6,424 nt of DNA from Phycisphaerales bacterium (GTDB lineage: Bacteria; Planctomycetota; Phycisphaerae; Phycisphaerales; UBA1924): NCBI GenBank assembly GCA_030680655.1, contig JAUXUZ010000182.1, positions 1-6,424 on the forward strand, written 5' to 3'. Each line of letters opens with the position of its first letter. Positions within the stretch are counted from its first letter, which is position 1. The translations under genes and the position numbers were made by a program. Positions 1 through 5,891 of this stretch are shown piece after piece. The notes under the pieces are model-generated. The model saw only the letters and a list, made by a program, of their open reading frames with translations, made no database searches and was not told the origin of the DNA.

Positions 1-935
1 TCGCCGCGGTCGTCGCCGCGGAACCCATCGGGCGGTGGGCGGCGGCCACGGTCACCGCGTGGGCCGTCTGGTCCGTCGGCGCCGGGTCCGCCGGGGCCGC
101 GGCCGGGGCCCATGCCGCGGGGCGGCTCGGGGAAGAACATGGCCACTTTCTTCAGGGACTTGTTGTTGGCATCGATCCAGACCTCGATGCGCGGCACGCC
201 CGGGGCTCGGTCGGCACGGCGCGTGCCGACGATGTGCTCGATGGTCGCTGCGCCGTCGGCGCTCTTCTTGGAGGTCTGCACGAGCGTGTAGGAGTAGGCG
301 AGCTCGTCGAGCACGCGGTCGAGGCTCTCGGGGAGGACGGGTTGATCGCCCACCATGCCCAGGCGCGGCACGCCCGCGCCCTGCGGCGGGTTGCGTTCCA
401 TGTGCCCGTCGGGGTGGACCAGCCAGGCGCCCCTGGGGTCGCGTCCGAAGGTGACCCAGACGCCCTCCTCCGGCTGCATCCGAAGGACCATCAGCTCGCC
501 GCCGCTGGTGTCGAGAGTGCCGATAGGGGACTCGCCGAGTTGCTTGGTGCCGCGCGGCTGAACACGGATCTCAAAGCGCCGCTCGCCGGGCTCGCGGAGG
601 GTGGCGGCGGAGGCCTGGACCATCGCCTGGGCGGTGCTGCCGGCTGGGAGACCTAAGTAGACCAGGCTCGCGGCGATGACGAAGCAGGCGGCGAGGGCGA
701 CCCAGCGGCGGGCGTGCGGGAAGACCAGGCGCGCGGCTCGCCCGGGGGCGTGCAACGGTGACTCGTCGGAGATGCGGCGCATGACGGCGCGCATGCGCCG
801 ATCGGTCTCGGCCTGGGTGTCGTGGTTGAGGAAGGTGAGCAGGCCGTGGCTGAGTAGCTCGTCGGCGGCCCTTGCGGGCTCGGCGTGCTCGGGCGGCGGC
901 GAGATCGGTGTGTTGTCGAGGGCCGGGCTATTCAC
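1..935 (-). CDS. Probable membrane anti-sigma factor, partial (C-terminus beyond left edge)
   Basis: The frame is open from a GTG at 935-933 to the left edge, giving 311 residues and no stop. The start is set by GGGGAG (complement of 943-948) with 7 nt spacing. The GTG overlaps the sigma-factor stop by 8 nt, so translation is probably coupled. Residues 1-77 are polar and presumably cytoplasmic. Residues 78-96 (WVALAACFVIAASLVYLGL) form one membrane segment preceded by Arg-rich sequence, so the rest should lie outside. Residues about 105-270 alternate beta-like strands and end in VWIDANNKSLKKVAMFF. That pattern recalls LolA/RseB-type lipid-binding folds, but this is a weak resemblance from memory. 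From about 271 the chain becomes a Gly/Pro/Arg/Asp-rich tail that is still running at the edge. No zinc-type HxxxCxxC motif is seen. The anti-sigma role rests on the operon with a sigma factor and the membrane topology. It could instead be an unrelated membrane protein. Confidence 0.7.
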   Translation of the reverse strand, partial: MNSPALDNTPISPPPEHAEPARAADELLSHGLLTFLNHDTQAETDRRMRAVMRRISDESPLHAPGRAARLVFPHARRWVALAACFVIAASLVYLGLPAGSTAQAMVQASAATLREPGERRFEIRVQPRGTKQLGESPIGTLDTSGGELMVLRMQPEEGVWVTFGRDPRGAWLVHPDGHMERNPPQGAGVPRLGMVGDQPVLPESLDRVLDELAYSYTLVQTSKKSADGAATIEHIVGTRRADRAPGVPRIEVWIDANNKSLKKVAMFFPEPPRGMGPGRGPGGPGADGPDGPRGDRGRRPPPDGFRGDDRG

Positions 936-1503
936 TGTCAATCTCCCCTGAGCGGATGCACTGGGCCAGCAGCTGGCGGCCGCGCTGGACTCTCTTTTTG
1001 GTGGCCTCTTCGCTGGCGCCCATCGACTCGGCGGCTGCGATGATGAGCAGGCCGCGCGCGTAGACAAGCTCGAGGGCCTGGCGCATGACCTCGGGCAGCT
1101 TGGCCATGCACTCGACCATGCGGTCGGCGCGCTCGCGGAACGTGTCGCCCGGCACGCGGTTGACCTGTTCGAATCTGACGTCTAGCTGGGCGAGGATGGC
1201 GGGGTCGGTGGTTGTTGGCCGTGACTTGCCCTTGCGATGGTGCTCCATCACCAGGCGCTGGGCGATGCCGCGGAGCCACGGTCCGAACGGGCGCGAGCGG
1301 TCGTAGTCGCCCAGACGCCGCCAGGCGACGAGCATCGCCTGCTGGAAGATGTCGTCGACCGATGAGTCGGCGCCGATGAGGCTGCGGAGGTAGGCGGTGA
1401 GCATGTCGGCGTGCTCGCGGGCGAGGATCTCGAACACCTCGCGCCCGCTGTGATCGAAGCGGGTGGGCGTCGCCTGGGGGTTGTTGGTCGGCGGGGTGCT
1501 CAA
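928..1503 (-). CDS. ECF-like sigma-70 family RNA polymerase sigma factor
   Basis: This 191-residue protein should direct RNA polymerase to a dedicated promoter set. Sigma region 2 covers about residues 24-90. It includes SSVDDIFQQAMLVAWRRL, the -10-recognition and core-binding helices, then RPFGPWLRGIAQ, a stretch typical of the small planctomycete/verrucomicrobial sigma group. Region 4 covers about 130-183, with LPEVMRQALELVYARGL followed by an HTH ending ATKKRVQRGRQLL. The frame stays open to an ATG at 1617. The TTG at 1503-1501 is preferred because a GGAGG (complement of 1511-1515) sits 7 nt upstream. The extra 38 residues of the longer form are Pro/Arg-rich and resemble no sigma domain. 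The gene is first in an apparent two-gene operon with a membrane protein, the usual sigma/anti-sigma arrangement. It is divergent from the lipoprotein gene, so autoregulation from the 163-bp gap is plausible. The target regulon is unknown. Confidence 0.88.
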   Translation of the reverse strand: MSTPPTNNPQATPTRFDHSGREVFEILAREHADMLTAYLRSLIGADSSVDDIFQQAMLVAWRRLGDYDRSRPFGPWLRGIAQRLVMEHHRKGKSRPTTTDPAILAQLDVRFEQVNRVPGDTFRERADRMVECMAKLPEVMRQALELVYARGLLIIAAAESMGASEEATKKRVQRGRQLLAQCIRSGEIDSE

Positions 1504-1666
1504 GGCGGAACCTCCGTGGTTGTTGTCGGTGGGCGGTGGCTGGGGGACGCGCACGGTGGGAAAGGGCTCGAACGCGATTATTGAGAGACGTGTCCCCCGG
1601 CGCCGGGTCTGGGCCAACTGTTCCCGTCACGCCGGCCCTTCGCCGGCTTCAGACTGGAGCAACCGT
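1504..1666. promoter_or_regulatory. Divergent intergenic region with two dyads
   Basis: This 163-bp gap lies between the sigma operon and the lipoprotein gene and must hold both promoters. Two structures are visible. One is a perfect 12-bp palindrome CCCGGCGCCGGG at 1596-1607. The other is GCCGGC at 1631-1636 and again at 1642-1647 with a 5-nt loop, just ahead of the lipoprotein ribosome-binding site. An AT-rich patch lies at about 1576-1583. I could not assign convincing -35/-10 pairs on either strand. An ECF-type promoter would not match the housekeeping consensus, so its absence says little. Confidence 0.45.
1511..1515 (-). promoter_or_regulatory. Ribosome binding site deciding the TTG start of the sigma factor
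   Basis: On the minus strand GGAGG lies 7 nt before TTG at 1503-1501. No comparable site precedes the upstream ATG at 1617. This moves the start 38 codons inward. Confidence 0.75.
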
Positions 1667-2440
1667 ATGAACCGACTCACGTTCGCTGCCCTCGTTTCGA
1701 TCGCCGGCCTGTTGCAAGGGTGCGCCAACAACCAGCCCGAGCAGCACGGCGGGCCGATGCGCATGGAGCGCGGCGGTCAGGGGCCGCGCCAGTTCGCTGG
1801 TCCTGGGATGGGCCGCGCCCAGCGTCAGGGCCCGATGCACGGTCCGGCCAAAGTGATGGGTGGGGATCACCGCCAGGGAGCGATGGGCCGTATGGGTGGC
1901 ATGGGCCCGATGGGCCAGATGGATCGCATGCGTCAGGGCGGTCCGGGCGGTGGACCGGGCCAGGTGCAGCGCGGGCCCGGTGGGCGCGATGGGGGGCAGG
2001 GCGGTCGCGCGGGTGGATTCCCGATGGACCAGATGGGCAAGCGCGGGCCCGGCCCGGGCGGGATGGATCGTGCTCCGGACCAGATGCAGCGTGGGCGGCG
2101 CGACGAGCGCCAGGGTGGGCCGCGCCGTGGGGAGCAGATGCGCGGTGGAGAGAAGATGCGCGGTGGGGAGCAGATGCGCGGTGGCGAAGGTCAGCTTGAT
2201 CGGGGCCCACGCGGCCCACGCGGCCCGCGCGGTGGCGAGATGAACCGTGATGAGCGGCCGCAGCCACGTGACCCGCGGGCGATGCCGGGGCGCGGAGAAG
2301 GTCGTGACGGCGGTCCGCGTGACCGCCGCATCGATCGCGACCGTCCGATGAACGACGACATGGACGAGGGGACGCCCCCCGCGCCGAAGGGCGGGCCCGC
2401 ACGCCCGCCGATGCCCCCGCGCCCTCCCGTCAATCCGTGA
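1667..2440 (+). CDS. Met/Gly/Arg-rich low-complexity lipoprotein
   Basis: A 257-residue protein of unknown function. The start is ATG 1667, with GGAG at 1656-1659 and 7 nt spacing. It is followed by a short signal peptide whose lipobox-like LQGC puts the lipidated Cys at residue 19. The same frame opens upstream at 1463, but that part overlaps the sigma gene and looks like no signal sequence. The mature 239 residues hold 23 Met, only three His, one Cys and no Trp or Tyr, with very high Gly, Arg, Pro and Gln. Residues 73-88 carry a Met cluster of MGRM/MGGM/MGPM type. Residues 153-176 are four hexapeptide repeats (RGGEQM-like), and 179-187 are three RGP triplets. The chain is probably disordered and cationic with acidic patches. 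Met spacing is compatible with Cu(I) binding or oxidant scavenging, which is inference only. It lies 106 bp upstream of the peroxidase gene on the same strand with no evident terminator between them, so co-transcription is plausible. Confidence 0.75.
   Translation: MNRLTFAALVSIAGLLQGCANNQPEQHGGPMRMERGGQGPRQFAGPGMGRAQRQGPMHGPAKVMGGDHRQGAMGRMGGMGPMGQMDRMRQGGPGGGPGQVQRGPGGRDGGQGGRAGGFPMDQMGKRGPGPGGMDRAPDQMQRGRRDERQGGPRRGEQMRGGEKMRGGEQMRGGEGQLDRGPRGPRGPRGGEMNRDERPQPRDPRAMPGRGEGRDGGPRDRRIDRDRPMNDDMDEGTPPAPKGGPARPPMPPRPPVNP
2123..2194 (+). repeat. 18-bp tandem repeat, four units, within the lipoprotein gene
   Basis: Units start at 2123, 2141, 2159 and 2177 and encode RRGEQM, RGGEKM, RGGEQM and RGGEGQ. 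The second and third units are nearly identical and the last decays at its end. A further 9-bp repeat, three units encoding RGP, follows at 2201-2227. Both periods are multiples of three, so copy-number change by slippage would keep the frame. Confidence 0.85.
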
Positions 2441-2502
2441 GTGTGGACGCCCGTTCGTTTGCTCCTCACTTTGTTTGCCCCTTCGTTCACTTGTGGGCCG
2501 CT

Positions 2503-2521
2503 TGGCGATCGAGTCTCGCCA
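2503..2521. promoter_or_regulatory. Inverted repeat upstream of the peroxidase gene
   Basis: TGGCGA at 2503-2508 and TCGCCA at 2516-2521 form a 6-bp perfect dyad around a 7-nt centre. It ends about 13 nt before the AGGAAA ribosome-binding site (2535-2540) of the peroxidase. It could be an operator or a small leader hairpin. The rest of the 106-bp gap (2441-2546) is T/C-rich and shows no clear promoter or terminator. Confidence 0.35.
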
Positions 2522-2546
2522 CGATTCAAGCATCAGGAAACACCAA

Positions 2547-4394
2547 ATGAAGAGCCTGTTCGCTGCCGCATCGTTGCTCACCCTTGCGCTCCCCGCGTTC
2601 GCTCAGCCAGGCCCGCCGCCGCCGCTGGGCAACCCGCCGGTGCCCGCGGGGAACCCGATCACCGAGAACAAGCGGGTGCTGGGCAAGATCCTCTACTGGG
2701 ATGAGCAGCTCTCCTCCAGCGGCACGGTGTCGTGCGGCACGTGCCACACGCCAAGCGCCGGCGGCGGCGACAACCGGCGCGGGCTCAACCGCGGACCCGA
2801 TGCGCTCGCCCCTAGCGCCGACGACATCTTCGCTTCTCCGGGCGTCATCGGCGCTGACGCATCCAACAACTACAAGAGTGTCTCCGGCTTTGCGTTCGCC
2901 TCGCAGGTGACCACGCGCACAGCGCCCAGCGCGTTTATGGGCGCGTACTTCACGCAGAACTTCTGGGATGGGCGTGCCGGCCCGTCGTTTGTCAGCCCGA
3001 CGTCCGGCCTGACGGTGCTCGCAAACGGCGCAGCGCTGGAAGCGCAGGCGGTCGCCCCGCCCGTCAACGCCGCCGAGATGGCCCACGACGGGCGCACCTG
3101 GGCGCAGATCACCGCGAAGATCCAGGTGGTCAAGCCGCTTGCGCTGGTTGACCAGGTGCCGGCGGATGTCAGCGCGGCGCTGGCGGACAACCCGAGCTAC
3201 CCCGGGCTCTTCCTGCGGGCTTTCGGCAGCGGCGTGGTCACCGCCGAGCGCATCGCGATGGCCATCGCCACGTACGAACGCACGCTGGTCCCGAACCAGA
3301 CCCCGTGGGACGCCTTCGCCGGGGGCCAGAACAACGCGCTGACGGCCCAGCAGGTGCAGGGGCTGAACGTCTTTACCGGGGCGGCTGCGCACTGCAACGC
3401 CTGCCACGGCGGGAGCACGTTCTCAGACAACGCGTTCCACAACATCGGCCTGCGCCCGGTGGCCGAGGACATCGGCCGCCAGGGGGTGACGGGGAACATC
3501 AATGACCGCGGCCGGTTTAAGACGCCCTCGCTGCGGAACATCGGGCTCAAGAACTCGTTCTTCCACAACGGCCAGATCACGACGATCGAGGACACCATCC
3601 GGTTCTATGCGCGAATCCCCGGGGCCGCGCCACAGTTCACCGACAACCTCGACCCGGTTGCGCAGAACATCAACGTCAACCCCACGCAGCTTGTGCAGCT
3701 GGCCGACTTCCTCCGCAACGGCCTGACCGACGCGCGCGTCGCGTCGTCGACGTTCCCGTTTGACAAGCCGCGTCTGTGGACGCTGCGGAGCGAGATCAGC
3801 CCCACGGCGCTGGGTGGCGGCTCGCCTCCCAGCGGTTCGACGGTCGTGCCGCTGGTGATCGCGACCGACCCGCCGGTGATCGGCTCGACCGATTGCCGCG
3901 TGGGCCTTGGCAACTCGACGGCGGGGCGTCTGGCGACGCTGCGCGTGTCGACCACCGCGCCTGCGCCCGGCGGCGCGGTGACCGGCGGCGAGACGCTGAA
4001 CCCGGTCACGGTCTCGGCGGCCGGGACAGCGACGGTGCGCCTTGACGTCTCTTTCGACAAGTACCAGCCCAACCAGCCCGTCTATCTGCAGTGGGAGGTC
4101 GCCGGTGCCAGCGGCACGGGCGTCGCCGCCCGCTCCGACGTCGCCCGCATCGTGCCGTTCTGCCCGCGCGGCGGGTGCAGCAGCGCGTGCATCGCCGACC
4201 TGGGCTCGCAGGGTGGCGTGCACGCGTCCGACGGCACGCTGAACAACAACGACTTCATCGCGTTTGTTGACCTCTTCTTCTCGCTGTCAAACTCTGCAGA
4301 CCTTGGCCGGCAGGGGGGCGTCGCCGGGGCGGACGCCCAGTGGGACAACAACGACTTCATCGTCTTCATTGATCGCTTCTTCGCGGGGTGTTGA
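2547..4394 (+). CDS. Secreted di-heme cytochrome c peroxidase/MauG-family protein with C-terminal dockerin pair
   Basis: A 615-residue exported c-type di-heme enzyme, expected to use H2O2 with electrons from a small redox partner or to oxidise a protein substrate. ATG 2547 was chosen over 2475 because it follows AGGAAA and opens a signal peptide cleaved after residue 19 (PAFA/Q). Heme 1 binds CGTCH at 63-67 and heme 2 binds CNACH at 283-287. Family landmarks are FWDGRA near 139-144, a Glu in AEM at 177 (candidate distal acid), FKTPSLRNI at 324-332 and FHNG at 339-342. Aligned by eye to bacterial peroxidases, the second heme's axial Met position is Tyr354, as in MauG. About 17 extra residues lie between FWDGR and AEM. 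Residues about 405-545 form a beta-like domain I do not recognise. Two dockerin-like repeats (550-579 and 584-615) end in Gly-Cys. The family is normally about 330-400 residues without these additions. Its neighbours are the Met-rich lipoprotein upstream and a convergent gene with the same C-terminal module. Confidence 0.9.
   Translation: MKSLFAAASLLTLALPAFAQPGPPPPLGNPPVPAGNPITENKRVLGKILYWDEQLSSSGTVSCGTCHTPSAGGGDNRRGLNRGPDALAPSADDIFASPGVIGADASNNYKSVSGFAFASQVTTRTAPSAFMGAYFTQNFWDGRAGPSFVSPTSGLTVLANGAALEAQAVAPPVNAAEMAHDGRTWAQITAKIQVVKPLALVDQVPADVSAALADNPSYPGLFLRAFGSGVVTAERIAMAIATYERTLVPNQTPWDAFAGGQNNALTAQQVQGLNVFTGAAAHCNACHGGSTFSDNAFHNIGLRPVAEDIGRQGVTGNINDRGRFKTPSLRNIGLKNSFFHNGQITTIEDTIRFYARIPGAAPQFTDNLDPVAQNINVNPTQLVQLADFLRNGLTDARVASSTFPFDKPRLWTLRSEISPTALGGGSPPSGSTVVPLVIATDPPVIGSTDCRVGLGNSTAGRLATLRVSTTAPAPGGAVTGGETLNPVTVSAAGTATVRLDVSFDKYQPNQPVYLQWEVAGASGTGVAARSDVARIVPFCPRGGCSSACIADLGSQGGVHASDGTLNNNDFIAFVDLFFSLSNSADLGRQGGVAGADAQWDNNDFIVFIDRFFAGC
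4194..4391 (+). other. GC-type dockerin-like module of the peroxidase
   Basis: Two repeats of the form ADLGxQGGxxxxD...NNDFIxFxDxFF end the protein as FFAGC. Asp/Asn-rich loops followed by a hydrophobic helix resemble the F-hand Ca2+ loops of type I dockerins. As I recall, NCBI family names call this planctomycete variant a GC-type dockerin. The binding partner is not visible here. Confidence 0.75.
4344..4369 (+). repeat. 26-bp exact repeat, copy A (inside peroxidase dockerin)
   Basis: The sequence starting GACAACAACGACTTCATC and running to 4369 recurs exactly, in inverted orientation, at 4583-4608. It encodes the DNNDFIVFI core. The two copies are 213 bp apart and flank the terminator. Confidence 0.9.
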
Positions 4395-4423
4395 GCCTGC
4401 GTCGATGATCGAAGAGCCCTTGA

Positions 4424-4467
4424 ACAACGACACGGCCCGGCGTGCAGACGCCGGGCCGTGTCGTTGT
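4424..4467. terminator. Bidirectional hairpin terminator between convergent genes
   Basis: A perfect 20-bp inverted repeat (4424-4443 with 4448-4467) closes on a GCAG loop. The stem core is GC-rich (CGGCCCGGCG). It starts 30 nt after the peroxidase stop and lies 88 nt beyond the stop of the HAF gene on the other strand, so it can serve both. There is no long T-run on either side, so termination may depend on the stem or on Rho. The remaining sequence to 4554 shows nothing else. Confidence 0.8.
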
Positions 4468-4554
4468 CATGACTCGGGCGTGGCGGAAACGAAACCGCCC
4501 CCGGAGCGCGGCGCGCCGTCGGAGGCGGTAAGGGTGTGTGCGGTGCTGCGCTGC

Positions 4555-5841
4555 TCAGATGCAGCCGCCGAAGAACTGGTCGATGAAGACGATGAAGTCG
4601 TTGTTGTCAAAGGCGTTGTCGTGCCCCGGCACGCCGCCGGTAGCGCCGATGTCGGCGCGGCTGTCCTGCGCGAAGAACCAGTCGATGAAGACGACAAAGT
4701 CGTTGTTGTCCAGCAGGCCGTCGGCGCCCGGCTCGCCGCCGGTGGAGCCGATATCGGCGGCGCAGGCGGGGGGCATGGGGTAGAGCAGGACGGCCTCGGT
4801 GACGCCCAGGCCCGAGTCGGCGGTGCCGACGATGAGGCCGTTGCTGGTGACGGTGCGGGCCTCGAACATCGTGCCGGTGAGCCCGATCGCGACGCTGTTG
4901 AGGTCCACCGTCTGGCCGCCGGCGTACTTGAACGCGCGGAAGACGCTCAGCGACGGGTCGGGCTCGAGGTGGAACATCACGCCGACGAGCACGCGCCCGT
5001 TGCTCAGGTCGTAGCCGTAGCCTCCGTCGAGCCCCTCGAGCATCGGCGCAAGGACGATCCCGTCCGTCTCCGAGTAGACGGCCGGGCGGAATTCGCCGCC
5101 GGTGCTCGACCCGGCGACGTAGCCGCCGAGCAGCCCGTTGTCGTTGACCTGGTGCCACTGCGCGAGCCCGAACTGGCCCGGGGGGGTGATGTCCTCGCTG
5201 CGACCGTTGGTCGGCACGTACATCCCGTGCTCGGGGCCCTGGAGCGTGGCGTATGCGTAGCCGCTGACGGCCCCGGCCTGATTGATGCCCAGCAGCTGCG
5301 AGTAGGCGAAGTTGCCGGCGAAGTTCAGCGTGCCCACGTCGGTGGTTGAGCCGTCGGGGTGCCAGATGGTGCCGTGGTAGGAGTTGCCACCCTCGCGCGT
5401 GCTGTAGCCGACGATGGCGCCGGCGTTGTTGACGCGCTGGGCCACGCCGAAGCCGGTGCCGTCGGCGCGGAGGGTGCCCAGGTCGGTGATCGTCCAGGTG
5501 CCGGCGACTTTCGTCCACTTGACGGCGCGGGAGACACCGTTGTTGTTGTAGCAGAGGCCGACGATGACGCCGTTGTCGTTGATGCCCTGTGCCTGTGCGC
5601 TCCCGGCGCCGGGGAGTGAAGGGAGCTCCTCGGTCACGCCGGCGGCGTAGACAAAGCCCACGAGCTGTCCGCTGAAGTTGTCGGCTTGGCCGACGACCAT
5701 GCCTGCGGAGTTGACGCCGTACCCGACGGTGCTGAGCCCGCCGGGGAGGGGCGGGACCATCTCGCTGCCCATCGGTTCAACGGCCCACGCACAGCCGGCG
5801 AGCAACGCGACGGCGGCGACACTGACGAGGTTCGATTTCAT
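4555..5841 (-). CDS. Secreted HAF-repeat protein with C-terminal dockerin pair
   Basis: A 428-residue exported protein. The start is the ATG at 5841-5839, with AGGAG (complement of 5848-5852) 6 nt upstream; an in-frame ATG five codons earlier lacks such spacing. The signal peptide is MKSNLVSVAAVALLAGCAWA. It contains LAGC, so the protein could be a lipoprotein with Cys17 or be cleaved after AWA at residue 20. Residues about 38-350 hold roughly seven HAF-type units with a GVNxxGxVVG core: YGVNSAGMVVG, GINDNGVIVG, RVNNAGAIVG, GINQAGAVSG, QVNDNGLLGG, a degenerate LSNGRVLVG and TSNGLIVG. Such units probably fold as a beta-propeller-like surface domain. No catalytic motif is seen and the biological role is unknown. 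Residues 362 to the end are two ADIGxTGG...DNNDFxVFIDxFF repeats ending GGC-Ile. It is convergent with the peroxidase, which has the same module. A promoter candidate lies at 5892-5919. Confidence 0.88.
   Translation of the reverse strand: MKSNLVSVAAVALLAGCAWAVEPMGSEMVPPLPGGLSTVGYGVNSAGMVVGQADNFSGQLVGFVYAAGVTEELPSLPGAGSAQAQGINDNGVIVGLCYNNNGVSRAVKWTKVAGTWTITDLGTLRADGTGFGVAQRVNNAGAIVGYSTREGGNSYHGTIWHPDGSTTDVGTLNFAGNFAYSQLLGINQAGAVSGYAYATLQGPEHGMYVPTNGRSEDITPPGQFGLAQWHQVNDNGLLGGYVAGSSTGGEFRPAVYSETDGIVLAPMLEGLDGGYGYDLSNGRVLVGVMFHLEPDPSLSVFRAFKYAGGQTVDLNSVAIGLTGTMFEARTVTSNGLIVGTADSGLGVTEAVLLYPMPPACAADIGSTGGEPGADGLLDNNDFVVFIDWFFAQDSRADIGATGGVPGHDNAFDNNDFIVFIDQFFGGCI
4558..4758 (-). other. GC-type dockerin-like module of the HAF protein
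   Basis: Two repeats (residues 362 onward and 396-428) share the NNDFxVFIDxFF core with the peroxidase module and end FFGGCI, with one residue after the usual terminal Cys. The DNA is also partly identical to the peroxidase copy (see the inverted 26-bp repeat). Confidence 0.75.
4583..4608 (-). repeat. 26-bp exact repeat, copy B (inside HAF-protein dockerin)
   Basis: This is the reverse complement of copy A at 4344-4369. Weaker copies of the same coding core lie in the first dockerin repeat of each gene, near 4245 and 4685. Confidence 0.9.
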
Positions 5842-5891
5842 GACCGGCTCCTGCAAAGTGTGAATTCCACGACTGGACGGTACGATCCTAT

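Noticed and set aside
35..656. Plus-strand frames at the left end
   Set aside because: They are antisense to the membrane protein that follows the sigma factor, and are Arg/Gly-rich shadows.
1463..1666. Upstream extension of the lipoprotein frame
   Set aside because: It overlaps the sigma-factor start region and would bury the signal peptide and lipobox. ATG 1667 has a good ribosome-binding site.
2123..2227. CRISPR-like array
   Set aside because: The repeats are contiguous 18-bp and 9-bp coding units with no spacers.
2179..2227. Collagen-like domain from GPR triplets in the lipoprotein
   Set aside because: Only three regular triplets occur, far too few for a collagen-like helix.
1649..2581. 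Long minus-strand frame of about 310 residues opposite the lipoprotein gene
   Set aside because: It is His/Ala/Arg/Thr-rich, has no domain or signal, and is fully explained as the antisense of a Gly/Arg/Met repeat gene in GC-rich DNA.
2526..3407. Minus-strand frame opposite the peroxidase
   Set aside because: It is antisense to the heme-binding domain, with no ribosome-binding site or domain. The plus strand encodes two unambiguous heme motifs.
4264..5349. Plus-strand frame of about 361 residues opposite the HAF gene
   Set aside because: It is Val/Asp/Glu-rich antisense of the dockerin and HAF repeats, crosses the terminator hairpin and has no recognisable domain.
4607..5518. Minus-strand Arg/His-rich frame inside the HAF gene
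   Set aside because: Composition is that of a frameshifted shadow, and the HAF frame has clear repeats, signal peptide and ribosome-binding site.
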